Assembly (NCBI GenBank): GCA_012520835.1
Contig: JAAYNN010000050.1
Coordinates: 1 to 15,101 of the forward strand
Length of the DNA stretch: 15,101 bases
Direction: 5' to 3'
Source: Dehalococcoidales bacterium
GTDB taxonomy: Bacteria; Chloroflexota; Dehalococcoidia; Dehalococcoidales; UBA5627
A program made the translations under genes and the position numbers. The notes under the pieces are model-generated. The model had not been told where the DNA came from. It made no database searches and saw only the letters and a list, made by a program, of their open reading frames with translations. Shown here one piece after another: positions 1-6,349 of this stretch (position 1 is the stretch's first letter; every line of letters starts with the position of its first letter).

Positions 1-281
1 CCGCTTTTCAGCTCCCTCAGGGTATCTACACTATAGGTTACCCCTCCCCGTTCGATTTCCATGGCAGATAATCGAAATGCGGGCTTACCAAGGATAGCCA
101 GTTCCACCATGCGAAGGCGATGCCCGGCTGCGGTGACCGATTCCTCGTCTTTAAATCGCGGGCGGCCGGCCGGTATGAATAGTACTTCCGAAAGACTTGC
201 CTGCGAGAGGGCTGCCTCGGCTATCATCAGGTGTCCGTTGTGAACCGGGTCGAAGGTACCCCCCAGAACTCCTAATTTCAT
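1..281 (-). CDS. nadD: Nicotinate-nucleotide adenylyltransferase, N-terminal part (runs off left edge)
   Basis: Reading the minus strand from the ATG at 281 gives 93 codons without a stop to the window edge, beginning MKLGVLGGTFDPVHNGHL. GGTFDPVHxGH is the nucleotide-binding signature of the NadD/NMNAT family, with the conserved HxGH of nucleotidylyltransferases. A second family-typical stretch is FIPAGRPRFK. NadD transfers AMP from ATP to nicotinate mononucleotide, giving deamido-NAD in cytoplasmic NAD synthesis. The gene starts 4 bp after the obg stop codon, so the two are almost certainly co-transcribed and perhaps translationally coupled. The upstream GGTGG is only a weak ribosome binding site, which fits coupling. 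The C-terminal half, including the ISSTxIR motif of the family, lies outside the window. Confidence 0.93.
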   Translation of the reverse strand, partial: MKLGVLGGTFDPVHNGHLMIAEAALSQASLSEVLFIPAGRPRFKDEESVTAAGHRLRMVELAILGKPAFRLSAMEIERGGVTYSVDTLRELKS

Positions 282-285
282 GCTG

Positions 286-1554
286 TCACCACCGCCACTC
301 GAAACTGGCGCAACGCACTTTATCCCCCAGTTTGGCGCCGGCTCTGTCAAGCGCTTTCCTGACTTGCGGCCGGTTTAAAAGCCCGATTAACTGGCGCTTC
401 GCTTCCGCATTTGCAACATCGGTTCCTTCGATAATACGCTCCAGGCTGTTGTATTCGATAACAAAAACATCACCGTCGCGCGAGATTTTAATATTATCGC
501 CTCTCGGCTGCGGACGAAAGACGGCAAATTCTTCTTCGCTCTGCGGCACTTCCTCCTGCGGTGTAATGCGGTCAAGCTCTTTTAAAACCTCCGCCATGAG
601 ATCGGGAACTCCCTCCCCGGTAAAAGCCGAAATGAAGTGTACCTCGATGCCAATTTCCCTGAATATCTGCCTGATTTGCGGCATGCGCTCTTTAACATGC
701 GGCAAATCGATTTTATTAACAACGACAATCTGCGGCTTTTTAATCAATGCCGAATCGAAGATACTGAGTTCATTGTTGACCTGTATCATATCGTCGACCG
801 GAGAAGGAGAATCCCCGTTTAAAAGATGCACCAGCAGGCGTGTCCTGACGACATGCCTTAAAAAATCGTGCCCCAATCCTTTCCCCAAACTGGCATCGGC
901 AATCAGCCCCGGAATTTCCGCCAGCACAAAGGCGCGGTGATCGATGATCACGGTACCCAGCACCGGCTCCAGTGTGGTAAAGGGATAATCGGCGATTTTG
1001 GGGTTGGCAGCCGAAGCTGCCGCTACCAGCGATGACTTGCCGACGTTGGGATAGCCCACGATTCCGGCATCGGCAATCAGCTTCAGCTCGAGGATAATGG
1101 TTTTCTGCTCGCCCTGCTCCCCTTTTTGCGCCAGCACCGGGGATTGGTTTACAGACGAGGTAAAATGGGTGTTGCCCAATCCGCCCCCACCACCGGCAGC
1201 CGCTACCACCTCGTTCCCCTTCTCTTTCAAATCCGCCAGCAGGATATCCTTACCCGGCACCACCTTTTCCGAAACAACGGTTCCGGCCGGCACTTTTAAA
1301 ACCAGGTCGGCTCCGCTTTTTCCGGATTTGCGCTTTGAGGAGCCGTTCTTACCGCCAGCGGCGCTGTATAAGCGGTTCTGACGAAAGTATTTGAGGTTGC
1401 TGACATCATCGTCAGCACGGATTATCACGCTGCCGCCGCGTCCGCCATCACCGCCGTCCGGCCCCCCCAGCGGAACGAATTTCTCACGCCGGAAAGTGGC
1501 TGCCCCGTCGCCGCCGTTGCCGGCTTTCACTATTATTTCAACCCTGTCGAACAT
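286..1554 (-). CDS. obg: Obg-family GTPase (ribosome assembly / stress GTPase)
   Basis: The 422-residue protein has all three Obg domains. The glycine-rich Obg fold covers about 1-158 (MFDRVEIIVKAGNGGDGA). The GTPase domain covers about 160-335, with G1 GYPNVGKSS at 167-175, switch region DYPFTTLEP, G4 NKID at 280-283 and G5 SA at 309-310. The C-terminal OCT domain runs from about 345 to the end. Obg proteins bind GTP/GDP and act in 50S ribosome maturation and growth control. I start at the ATG at 1554, because AAGGA lies 7-9 bases upstream and family members begin MFDRV; a TTG one codon earlier (1557) is also open. The G3 motif reads EIPGL (213-217) instead of the usual DxPGL. nadD follows after 4 bp. 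No convincing promoter was found in the AT-rich upstream gap. Confidence 0.97.
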   Translation of the reverse strand: MFDRVEIIVKAGNGGDGAATFRREKFVPLGGPDGGDGGRGGSVIIRADDDVSNLKYFRQNRLYSAAGGKNGSSKRKSGKSGADLVLKVPAGTVVSEKVVPGKDILLADLKEKGNEVVAAAGGGGGLGNTHFTSSVNQSPVLAQKGEQGEQKTIILELKLIADAGIVGYPNVGKSSLVAAASAANPKIADYPFTTLEPVLGTVIIDHRAFVLAEIPGLIADASLGKGLGHDFLRHVVRTRLLVHLLNGDSPSPVDDMIQVNNELSIFDSALIKKPQIVVVNKIDLPHVKERMPQIRQIFREIGIEVHFISAFTGEGVPDLMAEVLKELDRITPQEEVPQSEEEFAVFRPQPRGDNIKISRDGDVFVIEYNSLERIIEGTDVANAEAKRQLIGLLNRPQVRKALDRAGAKLGDKVRCASFEWRW

Positions 1555-2097
1555 CAACTATTCCTTTTTTACGACTGTCCGCCGTTATATTTAAACCTAG
1601 AAGATGACAGACTTATCTTTTACTGATTTAATTATGACCCTTTATCTATCCTGTCATACAGTTTATACCAGCTTTGCAGCGTATTTTCCAGTTTGAAACA
1701 GTAGAAGATACAGGCGCCGATGCCTCTGTTATAAATTTTTCTTCCACATGTCACCCTCCGGATATGACCGGATTACCTCGCTATTTTAATACCGACCTGT
1801 ATAAGTATATATCAAATGGACGGCAAGATGTTATAAAACAGAAAGTCGATTTTTTAAACGTTGACCTGCCTGACTTGATATAAAATCCTGTATGCGCTAC
1901 AAGCAAGAACCTTCTCCCAATTCTGTATGAAATACAAAACCGCTGGTAGAGATTATTTTTTACCACATCCATTTATCGAATTATCATATATTAAAAGTAT
2001 ATAACATTAAATTCTATATATTACATGTTTTATAACAATCATAATATGATTCCTGGTCTTTTCTGAACGCAGATAATTATTTTTTGCCTGACAATAG

Positions 2098-2123
2098 AAA
2101 ATCACCGCTTCAGCGGTTTTATC
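2098..2123. terminator. Small hairpin, possible terminator downstream of dnaA
   Basis: ACCGCT (2104-2109) and AGCGGT (2112-2117) form a short GC stem that would fold with a C-UUCA-G type tetraloop. It is flanked by AAA on the left and TTTTAT on the right, so a short U run follows it in either direction. It lies about 170 bp past the dnaA stop on the minus strand. The stem is short, so termination is only possible, not shown. It also touches the TTATC cluster. Confidence 0.35.
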
Positions 2124-2154
2124 CTTATCGAAAAAAGGAACGACTTATCGAAAA
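2124..2154 (+). repeat. Two direct repeats of an 11-bp TTATCG motif, 20 bp apart
   Basis: CTTATCGAAAA occurs at 2124-2134 and again at 2144-2154 with no mismatch. A third, shorter copy, TTATCGAA, lies at 1973-1980. The period is close to two helical turns. The motif resembles a diverged DnaA box and lies between dnaA and obg. Confidence 0.6.
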
Positions 2155-2285
2155 TAGTGATCTGTTTATTCAAAAGTAAATCAAAAATTAGGTCAGTTTA
2201 TGAAAAAGATATGATAACCAGAGCTCATTAGAGTTATTAGCATGTCGTCTTTTTTAATCCGGATGGCGGAATAACTGCGGGAGGT

Positions 2286-3617
2286 TTAGTCGGATTTAAG
2301 GGAGGATTGGATATCCATCACCTTGCGTTTCAACACCGGGCTGTTTTCGATATCCTGTGCTATTTTCTCGCAGGCATAGCTGACGGTGGAAGGAGTACGT
2401 CCGCCGACCAATTTGCCGATTTCGGAGAGGGAATAGACGTCCTGCTGCTTTAAGAGGTACATCGATACCTGCCTGGCAAGAGCTGCTTCTTTATCCCGGC
2501 GCGGCCCGATGATGGTCTCCACATCGAGCTGAAAATAATCGGCGACTGTCCCCAGCAGTTTAACATGGGATATCTGCCCGCCTGTTTCGCATTTCCTGTT
2601 GATATCGGTTAATGCTTTGGTGGCGACTTCATGTGTTACCTGAGAGCGCAGCAATTTGGCATAAGCGATGATGCGGTTGAGGCTGCCCTCCAGTTCCCTG
2701 ATATTGCGGCGCGCCTGCTGGGCTACCATTTCCAGTACATCGAGAGCAATTTGGGTATCCGCCTGCTCGGCTTTTGCCTGTAATATAGCCAGCCTGGTTT
2801 CCATATCGGGCGGCTGGATGTCGACCGTCAATCCCCATTCGAAGCGGGAGCGCAGGCGCTCTTCCATGCCGGGCATGGACTGCGGCAGCTTGTCGCTGGT
2901 AACCACGATTTGACGGTTGGAATTATGCAGTTCGTTGAAGGTATGGAAGAAACTCTCTTCCGTCTGCTCCTTGCCGCTGATAAACTGGATGTCATCGACC
3001 ATCAGTGCATCGACGCTGCGATACTTATTGCGGAATTCCTCGGTACTCTTGTGGCGTATGGCATCAATAAATTCGTTGGTAAACTGCTCCCCGCTGACAT
3101 AGAGCACGCTGGCATGTTTTTCGGCAAGTGAATGCCCGATAGCCTGCAGCAGGTGGGTTTTGCCCAGACCCGAACCCCCGTAGATGAAAAGCGGATTGTA
3201 TCCCCGGCCGGGATTCTCGGCCGCCGCCTGCGCCGCGGCATATGCCAAACGGTTGGAGCTGCCAACAACAAATGATTCGAATGTGTATTTGGGATTGAAG
3301 GCTGAGGTATTGGAATCGATGGCCTGCAGCGTCTCGCGGTAAGCGTAACCGTCGGTGGGTTCCGGCTGAACGGCGCTGACCTGGAAATGGGCCACCACCC
3401 TGCTCTTAATCAGGCCGATAAGCGTTTTCTCGATCAGGGAACGCTGGTTCTTTTCAAGGTATTCGGCGACGAACGTATTGGGCGTGCCGATATAAAAATG
3501 GCCGTCAGTGTATTCTAAGCCCTCGGTTCCTGCAAACCATGTCTGGTAGTTGGGTTTATTGATTTGAAGCTGTAGTTCGCCTAGTGCAGCTTCCCAGATT
3601 TCTCGCGCCGACCTCAT
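2286..3617 (-). CDS. dnaA: Chromosomal replication initiator DnaA
   Basis: The 443-residue protein is full length for DnaA and shows all its domains. Domain I (about 1-80, MRSAREIWEAALGEL) is followed by a short linker (about 81-107) and the AAA+ domain. That domain has Walker A GGSGLGKT at 147-154, Walker B LMVDDI at 205-210, sensor 1 VVTSD at 238-242 and sensor 2 RNIRELEGSL at 304-313. Domain IV, the DNA-binding helix-turn-helix, covers about 350-443. DnaA-ATP binds origin boxes and opens the duplex; it is also a transcription factor. The recognition-helix signature, usually GGRDHSTV or RDHTTV, reads GGRTPSTV here (405-412). The start ATG has GGGAGA 13 bases upstream, a rather wide spacing. 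The gene diverges from fmt and has AT-rich gaps on both sides. Confidence 0.98.
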   Translation of the reverse strand: MRSAREIWEAALGELQLQINKPNYQTWFAGTEGLEYTDGHFYIGTPNTFVAEYLEKNQRSLIEKTLIGLIKSRVVAHFQVSAVQPEPTDGYAYRETLQAIDSNTSAFNPKYTFESFVVGSSNRLAYAAAQAAAENPGRGYNPLFIYGGSGLGKTHLLQAIGHSLAEKHASVLYVSGEQFTNEFIDAIRHKSTEEFRNKYRSVDALMVDDIQFISGKEQTEESFFHTFNELHNSNRQIVVTSDKLPQSMPGMEERLRSRFEWGLTVDIQPPDMETRLAILQAKAEQADTQIALDVLEMVAQQARRNIRELEGSLNRIIAYAKLLRSQVTHEVATKALTDINRKCETGGQISHVKLLGTVADYFQLDVETIIGPRRDKEAALARQVSMYLLKQQDVYSLSEIGKLVGGRTPSTVSYACEKIAQDIENSPVLKRKVMDIQSSLKSD

Positions 3618-3805
3618 TATAAAAATACTATCTCCCGAATATTATAATTAAATTGCATGTTTATATGGTATCAAAAAAGCCTCAAAATTACACTCATCTC
3701 AAAGGAGTTGTGCTTCACCTAACCCGGACCGTCAAGGCCCGTATAACCCCGCAAATCTGGGGCAGCAGCTGGCCAAATTATGGTTTTTCAGGTCAGAAGG
3801 CTGTT

Positions 3806-3827
3806 AATAAAAAACCTTGTTAAGGTT
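3806..3827 (-). terminator. Minus-strand terminator-like hairpin upstream of dnaA
   Basis: On the minus strand AACCTT and AAGGTT (3822-3827 and 3813-3818) form a 6-bp stem around a 3-base loop, followed directly by TTTTATT. That is an intrinsic-terminator shape pointing toward dnaA, about 190 bp before its start codon. No minus-strand gene lies upstream in the gap, so it would end either an unannotated short RNA or a long dnaA leader. Confidence 0.45.
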
Positions 3828-3997
3828 ATCAGGGGGCACTCAGGGTTGGCAAGGCATTTTACCAAGATTGTTGTCTGATTTTTGGTGTGGTTATTTGTTG
3901 TAAGGTCTCTCAAGCTCCGTTTTTTGTTAAAATGCTCGCTTTTAGCTATGGTCGCCCGGGCTATAGGAAAATATTCTAACGTTAAGTAAAATGTTAG

Positions 3998-4026
3998 TTG
4001 TTAGTATATCACCGGGGTGTTAGAAT
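3998..4026 (+). promoter_or_regulatory. Predicted sigma-70-type promoter of fmt
   Basis: TTGTTA (3998-4003, -35) is followed by a 17-bp spacer and TAGAAT (4021-4026, -10). Transcription would start near 4033, giving a leader of about 14 bases that contains the GGAGG of fmt. The -10 lies within the right arm of the inverted repeat ATTCTAAC/GTTAGAAT (3972-3979 and 4019-4026), which could be an operator. Confidence 0.6.
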
Positions 4027-4046
4027 TTAATTAACGGAGGAAAAAC

Positions 4047-4979
4047 GTGCGTATAGTTTTTATGGGAACCCCCCGTTTTGCCGTGCCGGTATTGAAGATG
4101 CTGGTACTGAATGACTATCAGGTAGCGGCGGTTTATACCCAGCCCGACCGTCCGTCGGGCCGCGGCTGCAGCACGTCTTTCTCACCTGTCAAGCAGGCTG
4201 CCGTTTCACTCGGCTTGAAGGTGGTGCAGCCGGATAATCTTAAAAACAGAGAAACCCTAGCGGAATTGGCAGCTTTTAAACCAGACCTCATCGTGGTTGC
4301 CGCCTTCGGCCAGATTCTGACTCAATCCGTGCTCGACCTGCCAGAATACGGCTGCATCAATATTCATCCGTCGCTGCTGCCCAAATACAGGGGAGCCGTG
4401 CCGGTGACAGCCTCTATTTTAAACGGAGATTCCTTTGCCGGAGTAAGCATCATGCTGATGGATAAGGGACTGGATACCGGGCCGGTGCTCTCACAGGCGC
4501 AAATCCCCGTTCTGGCTTATGATAATACGGAAATACTCACCGATAAACTGTCGCTGGTAGGCGCTTTTATGCTTTTGGAAACCCTGCCCGATTGGGTTAA
4601 GGGCAGGATTTCGCCGCGGCCGCAGGATAATGCGGCTGCCAGTTACTTCAGTACCGTAAGCAGGGAATCGGGTGAAATCGACTGGTCCGAGCCGGCGGAA
4701 GTTATCTGGCGCAAGGTACGTGCTTATTACCCCTGGCCGGGCTGTTTTACGCGCTGGCAGGGTAAAAATCTCAAAATTATCGAGGCGCTGCCGCAGTCAG
4801 CAGTCAGCGGTATGTCCAGCGGGCATGTAGTTATACTTCCGGATGGCAGCGCCGGGGTCGGCACCGGCTGCGGAATTTTAAAAATAGTCGCCCTGCAGAT
4901 GGAAGGCAGGAAGCCGATGTCATCTATCGAGTTTTTAAGGGGGCGGCGCCAGTTTGCCGGGGCGGTTTTGCCGTCATAA
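4047..4979 (+). CDS. fmt: Methionyl-tRNA formyltransferase
   Basis: The 310-residue protein begins MRIVFMGTPRFAVPVL, the standard Fmt N-terminus. It carries the formyltransferase core GCINIHPSLLPKYRG with the catalytic triad N105, H107 and D143 (the last in KGLDTGPVL). The C-terminal OB-like tRNA-binding domain starts near 205 (YFSTVSRESGEIDW, YYPWPGCFTRW). It transfers the formyl group from 10-formyltetrahydrofolate to Met-tRNAfMet for translation initiation. The start is GTG, chosen because GGAGG at 4036-4040 lies 6 bases upstream and the family N-terminus begins exactly there. The usual RGAAPIQ reads RGAVPVT, a mild variation. def, its common partner, is not next to it; fmt appears to have its own promoter. 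A repeat-rich gap follows. Confidence 0.97.
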   Translation: MRIVFMGTPRFAVPVLKMLVLNDYQVAAVYTQPDRPSGRGCSTSFSPVKQAAVSLGLKVVQPDNLKNRETLAELAAFKPDLIVVAAFGQILTQSVLDLPEYGCINIHPSLLPKYRGAVPVTASILNGDSFAGVSIMLMDKGLDTGPVLSQAQIPVLAYDNTEILTDKLSLVGAFMLLETLPDWVKGRISPRPQDNAAASYFSTVSRESGEIDWSEPAEVIWRKVRAYYPWPGCFTRWQGKNLKIIEALPQSAVSGMSSGHVVILPDGSAGVGTGCGILKIVALQMEGRKPMSSIEFLRGRRQFAGAVLPS

Positions 4980-5056
4980 TTTAACTGTCATGCCGAGTTC
5001 GGAAATTCCGGAATCCGGTATAGGCTGGGCAACGTATATTTTTACTATGGAACATA

Positions 5057-5080
5057 CTTCGACAGGCTCAGTACGAACGG
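5057..5080 (+). repeat. 24-bp dispersed repeat, copy 1
   Basis: The unit starts CTTCGACAGGCTCAG and ends CGAACGG, with self-complementary TTCG/CGAA ends. It matches the copy at 6323-6346 at 21 of 24 positions in the same orientation, and the inverted copy at 6257-6280 at 20 of 24. Confidence 0.7.
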
Positions 5081-5170
5081 ATTATATTTCATTGTCATGT
5101 ATGGAGGATACCGCAGACTGATAAAGCAACTGGGTTGGTGGAATTAATCCTGTCCCCGTGGATGCTCCGT

Positions 5171-5184
5171 CCCGACCTGTCGGG
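5171..5184 (+). repeat. CCCGA/TCGGG hairpin within a dispersed-repeat segment
   Basis: CCCGA (5171-5175), a CCTG loop and TCGGG (5180-5184) form a hairpin just before TTCAGGATGACA (5187-5198). That 12-mer recurs exactly at 6440-6451. No U run follows, so it is not an intrinsic terminator. Confidence 0.5.
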
Positions 5185-5244
5185 GCTTCAGGATGACAAA
5201 AAGAAAATATATTGTTTAGCCTATACGGTTCGGGGCTGGTAGCG

Positions 5245-5323
5245 AATGAAACACCTCTCCTCCATCCCCTCTCCGTTGACGGAGAGGGGAATTCAAAGGG
5301 GTGAGGTATTAGAGGTGCTCATT
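5245..5323. repeat. 79-bp nested palindromic (MITE-like) element
   Basis: The core is a perfect 10-bp stem, CCCCTCTCCG (5266-5275) and CGGAGAGGGG (5280-5289), with a TTGA loop. The outer arms are AATGAAACACCTCT (5245-5258) and AGAGGTGCTCATT (5311-5323), an inverted repeat with one small indel. The whole unit would fold into a long hairpin. It has no coding capacity and no obvious target duplication. Confidence 0.65.
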
Positions 5324-5334
5324 AAAAGATATGT

Positions 5335-5363
5335 TTGTGATAACAATTCGATAACTTTTTAAT
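5335..5363 (+). promoter_or_regulatory. Predicted promoter of mazG
   Basis: TTGTGA (5335-5340), a 17-bp spacer and TTTAAT (5358-5363) form a fair sigma-70-type promoter. It begins just past the palindromic element and gives a leader of about 26 bases. Confidence 0.4.
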
Positions 5364-5395
5364 AATCAACTTATAAATCCGAAAGAGAGGTCAAA

Positions 5396-6178
5396 ATGCC
5401 TTTACCACAGAGTTTAGACAGGTTTACGACGCTGGTGGAAATAATTGCGCTTTTACGCAGTCCCGAGGGCTGCCCGTGGGACAGAAAGCAAACCCACGAG
5501 TCACTCAGAAAAAATCTGCTGGAGGAAGCCTACGAGGTGCTGGAGGCGATGGACGAAGCGGATATGGATAAGCTCTCGGAGGAGTTCGGTGATTTGCTGC
5601 TGCAGATAGTACTGCACAGCCAGATAGCAAAGGATAACGGCGAGTTCACGGTTGACGATGTCATTCGTAAAATAAACGAAAAACTGATTTACCGGCATCC
5701 GCACGTCTTCGGCGATACCAAAGTGAGGGATGCCGAAGAGGTAACCGTCAACTGGGAGGAACTGAAAAAGAATAAGCGCCGGAAAGAGGCCTCCGTTCTG
5801 GATGGTGTTCCCGCAAGCATGCCGGCTTTAGCCTACAGCCAGGCCGTCCAGGGGCGCGTAGCGCGTATTGGTTTCGACTGGCAGGAAGACAGCGGAGTGC
5901 TGGAGAAAATGGCAGAGGAAATCGACGAATTTAAAGCAGCCGGTAGTCAGCAGCAGAAAGAAGAGGAATTCGGCGATATCCTCTTCACGCTGGCGAACTT
6001 TGCCCGACGGCAGGGAATCGACCTCGAGTCCGCCTTGCGCAAATCCAACCGCAGATTCTACAAGCGGTTTTCTGCCATGGAAGAGTTTTGCCGCCAGCGC
6101 GGGCTCGACTTCTCAAAACTGTCTTTCGATGAGCAGAACGAGCTCTGGGAAGAAGCCAAGCAGTCGCTGGGAGAGTAG
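5396..6178 (+). CDS. mazG: MazG nucleoside triphosphate pyrophosphohydrolase
   Basis: The 260-residue protein has the two tandem MazG domains of the full-length family. The first (about 15-125) has CPWDRKQTHESL, the metal-binding EEAYE (43-47) and EEFGD (62-66). The second (about 140-255) has EEIDE (174-178) and EEFGD (190-194). MazG hydrolyses nucleoside triphosphates to monophosphate and pyrophosphate. It serves to remove aberrant nucleotides and, in E. coli, to lower ppGpp. The start ATG follows GAGAGG with 5 bases between. No mazE/mazF toxin pair is adjacent. The gene stands alone with repeat-rich gaps on both sides, and an 11-bp inverted repeat (4981-4991 and 6446-6456) brackets it. The coding sequence itself looks intact and ordinary. 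Confidence 0.96.
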   Translation: MPLPQSLDRFTTLVEIIALLRSPEGCPWDRKQTHESLRKNLLEEAYEVLEAMDEADMDKLSEEFGDLLLQIVLHSQIAKDNGEFTVDDVIRKINEKLIYRHPHVFGDTKVRDAEEVTVNWEELKKNKRRKEASVLDGVPASMPALAYSQAVQGRVARIGFDWQEDSGVLEKMAEEIDEFKAAGSQQQKEEEFGDILFTLANFARRQGIDLESALRKSNRRFYKRFSAMEEFCRQRGLDFSKLSFDEQNELWEEAKQSLGE

Positions 6179-6184
6179 TCTAAC

Positions 6185-6216
6185 GAACGAAATCCCGATA
6201 TATCGGGATTTCGTTC
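6185..6216. repeat. 32-bp perfect palindrome just after mazG
   Basis: Bases 6185-6200 (GAACGAAATCCCGATA) are exactly complementary to 6201-6216, with no loop. It starts 7 bases after the mazG stop. The RNA would form a strong hairpin, but no U run follows, so it may stabilise the mRNA end or be a dispersed repeat rather than a terminator. Confidence 0.75.
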
Positions 6217-6256
6217 CGGCTTGCCGTAACTCAACATCCGGGGTGGAGTAATAAAG

Positions 6257-6280
6257 CCGTTCGTGGTGAGCTTGTCGAAC
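6257..6280 (-). repeat. 24-bp dispersed repeat, copy 2 (inverted)
   Basis: Read on the minus strand, this matches the 5057-5080 unit at 20 of 24 positions, keeping TTCGACA near the start and CGAACGG at the end. Confidence 0.65.
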
Positions 6281-6305
6281 CATAACGGCGATGTATTAAA
6301 CTAGC

Positions 6306-6349
6306 CTTCCGTTCGTTTGACCCTTCGACACGCTCAGGGCGAACGGAAG
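6306..6349 (+). repeat. 44-bp element with 10-bp terminal inverted repeats, containing 24-bp repeat copy 3
   Basis: CTTCCGTTCG (6306-6315) and CGAACGGAAG (6340-6349) are perfect inverted repeats. Inside lies CTTCGACACGCTCAGGGC, which with the right arm forms the third copy of the 24-bp unit (6323-6346; 21 of 24 matches to copy 1). Confidence 0.7.

Larger units (their letters stand above)
1558..2285. other. AT-rich gap between obg and dnaA; candidate replication origin
   Basis: This 728-bp stretch has no convincing gene. It holds a very AT-rich core at 1981-2040 (8 G/C in 60 bases). TTATC pentamers occur on the plus strand at 1613, 1642, 1973, 1981, 2119, 2125 and 2145, and as GATAA at 2072 and 2213. 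Two exact copies of CTTATCGAAAA start at 2124 and 2144, exactly 20 bp apart, so they lie on the same helix face. TTATCGAAA matches the textbook DnaA box TTATCCACA at 7 of 9 positions. A location beside dnaA, an AT-rich unwinding-like core and a box-like cluster are what an oriC shows, but no canonical box is present, so this is an inference. A 69-codon open frame at 1674-1883 has no ribosome binding site or family resemblance and is left out. Confidence 0.4.
3618..4046. other. Divergent dnaA-fmt intergenic region with hairpins and strand-skewed DNA
   Basis: No gene is evident in these 429 bp. Bases 3724-3741 (CGGACC/GGCCCG arms, one mismatch) and 3748-3763 (CCCC/GGGG arms) can form adjacent GC-rich hairpins. 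A terminator-like hairpin on the minus strand lies at 3806-3827. Bases 3871-3900 are 27 of 30 G or T on the plus strand. The right end, 3972-4026, repeats GTTAG several times, including the inverted pair ATTCTAAC (3972-3979) and GTTAGAAT (4019-4026) that overlaps the fmt promoter. The region must hold the dnaA promoter, but I see no convincing -35/-10 pair for it. I compared it with SRP RNA, TPP riboswitch and tRNA patterns without a match. Confidence 0.5.
4980..5334. repeat. Repeat-rich intergenic region left of mazG
   Basis: No gene is visible between fmt and the mazG promoter. The stretch holds several small dispersed-repeat pieces: TTAACTGTCAT at 4981, a 24-bp TTCGACAGGCTCAG-type repeat at 5057-5080, a segment bounded by TTGTCAT (5092-5098) and ATGACAA (5193-5199), and a nested palindrome at 5245-5323. 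Two of these types, the 24-bp repeat and TTCAGGATGACA (5187-5198), recur on the other side of mazG. Such pieces are typical of non-coding dispersed repeats, probably mobilised in trans. Confidence 0.6.

Noticed and set aside
197..940. 247-codon open frame on the plus strand
   Set aside because: It lies antisense to obg, has no family resemblance and no ribosome binding site; the obg frame explains the sequence.
1674..1883. 69-codon frame in the obg-dnaA gap
   Set aside because: No ribosome binding site, no recognisable domain, and it lies in AT-rich non-coding DNA.
3700..3840. Possible SRP RNA, TPP riboswitch or other known RNA before dnaA/fmt
   Set aside because: The conserved cores of these RNAs could not be found; only generic hairpins remain.
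5057..6349. The repeated 24-bp units as a CRISPR array
   Set aside because: Units are inverted relative to each other, imperfect, widely and irregularly spaced, and no cas gene is present.
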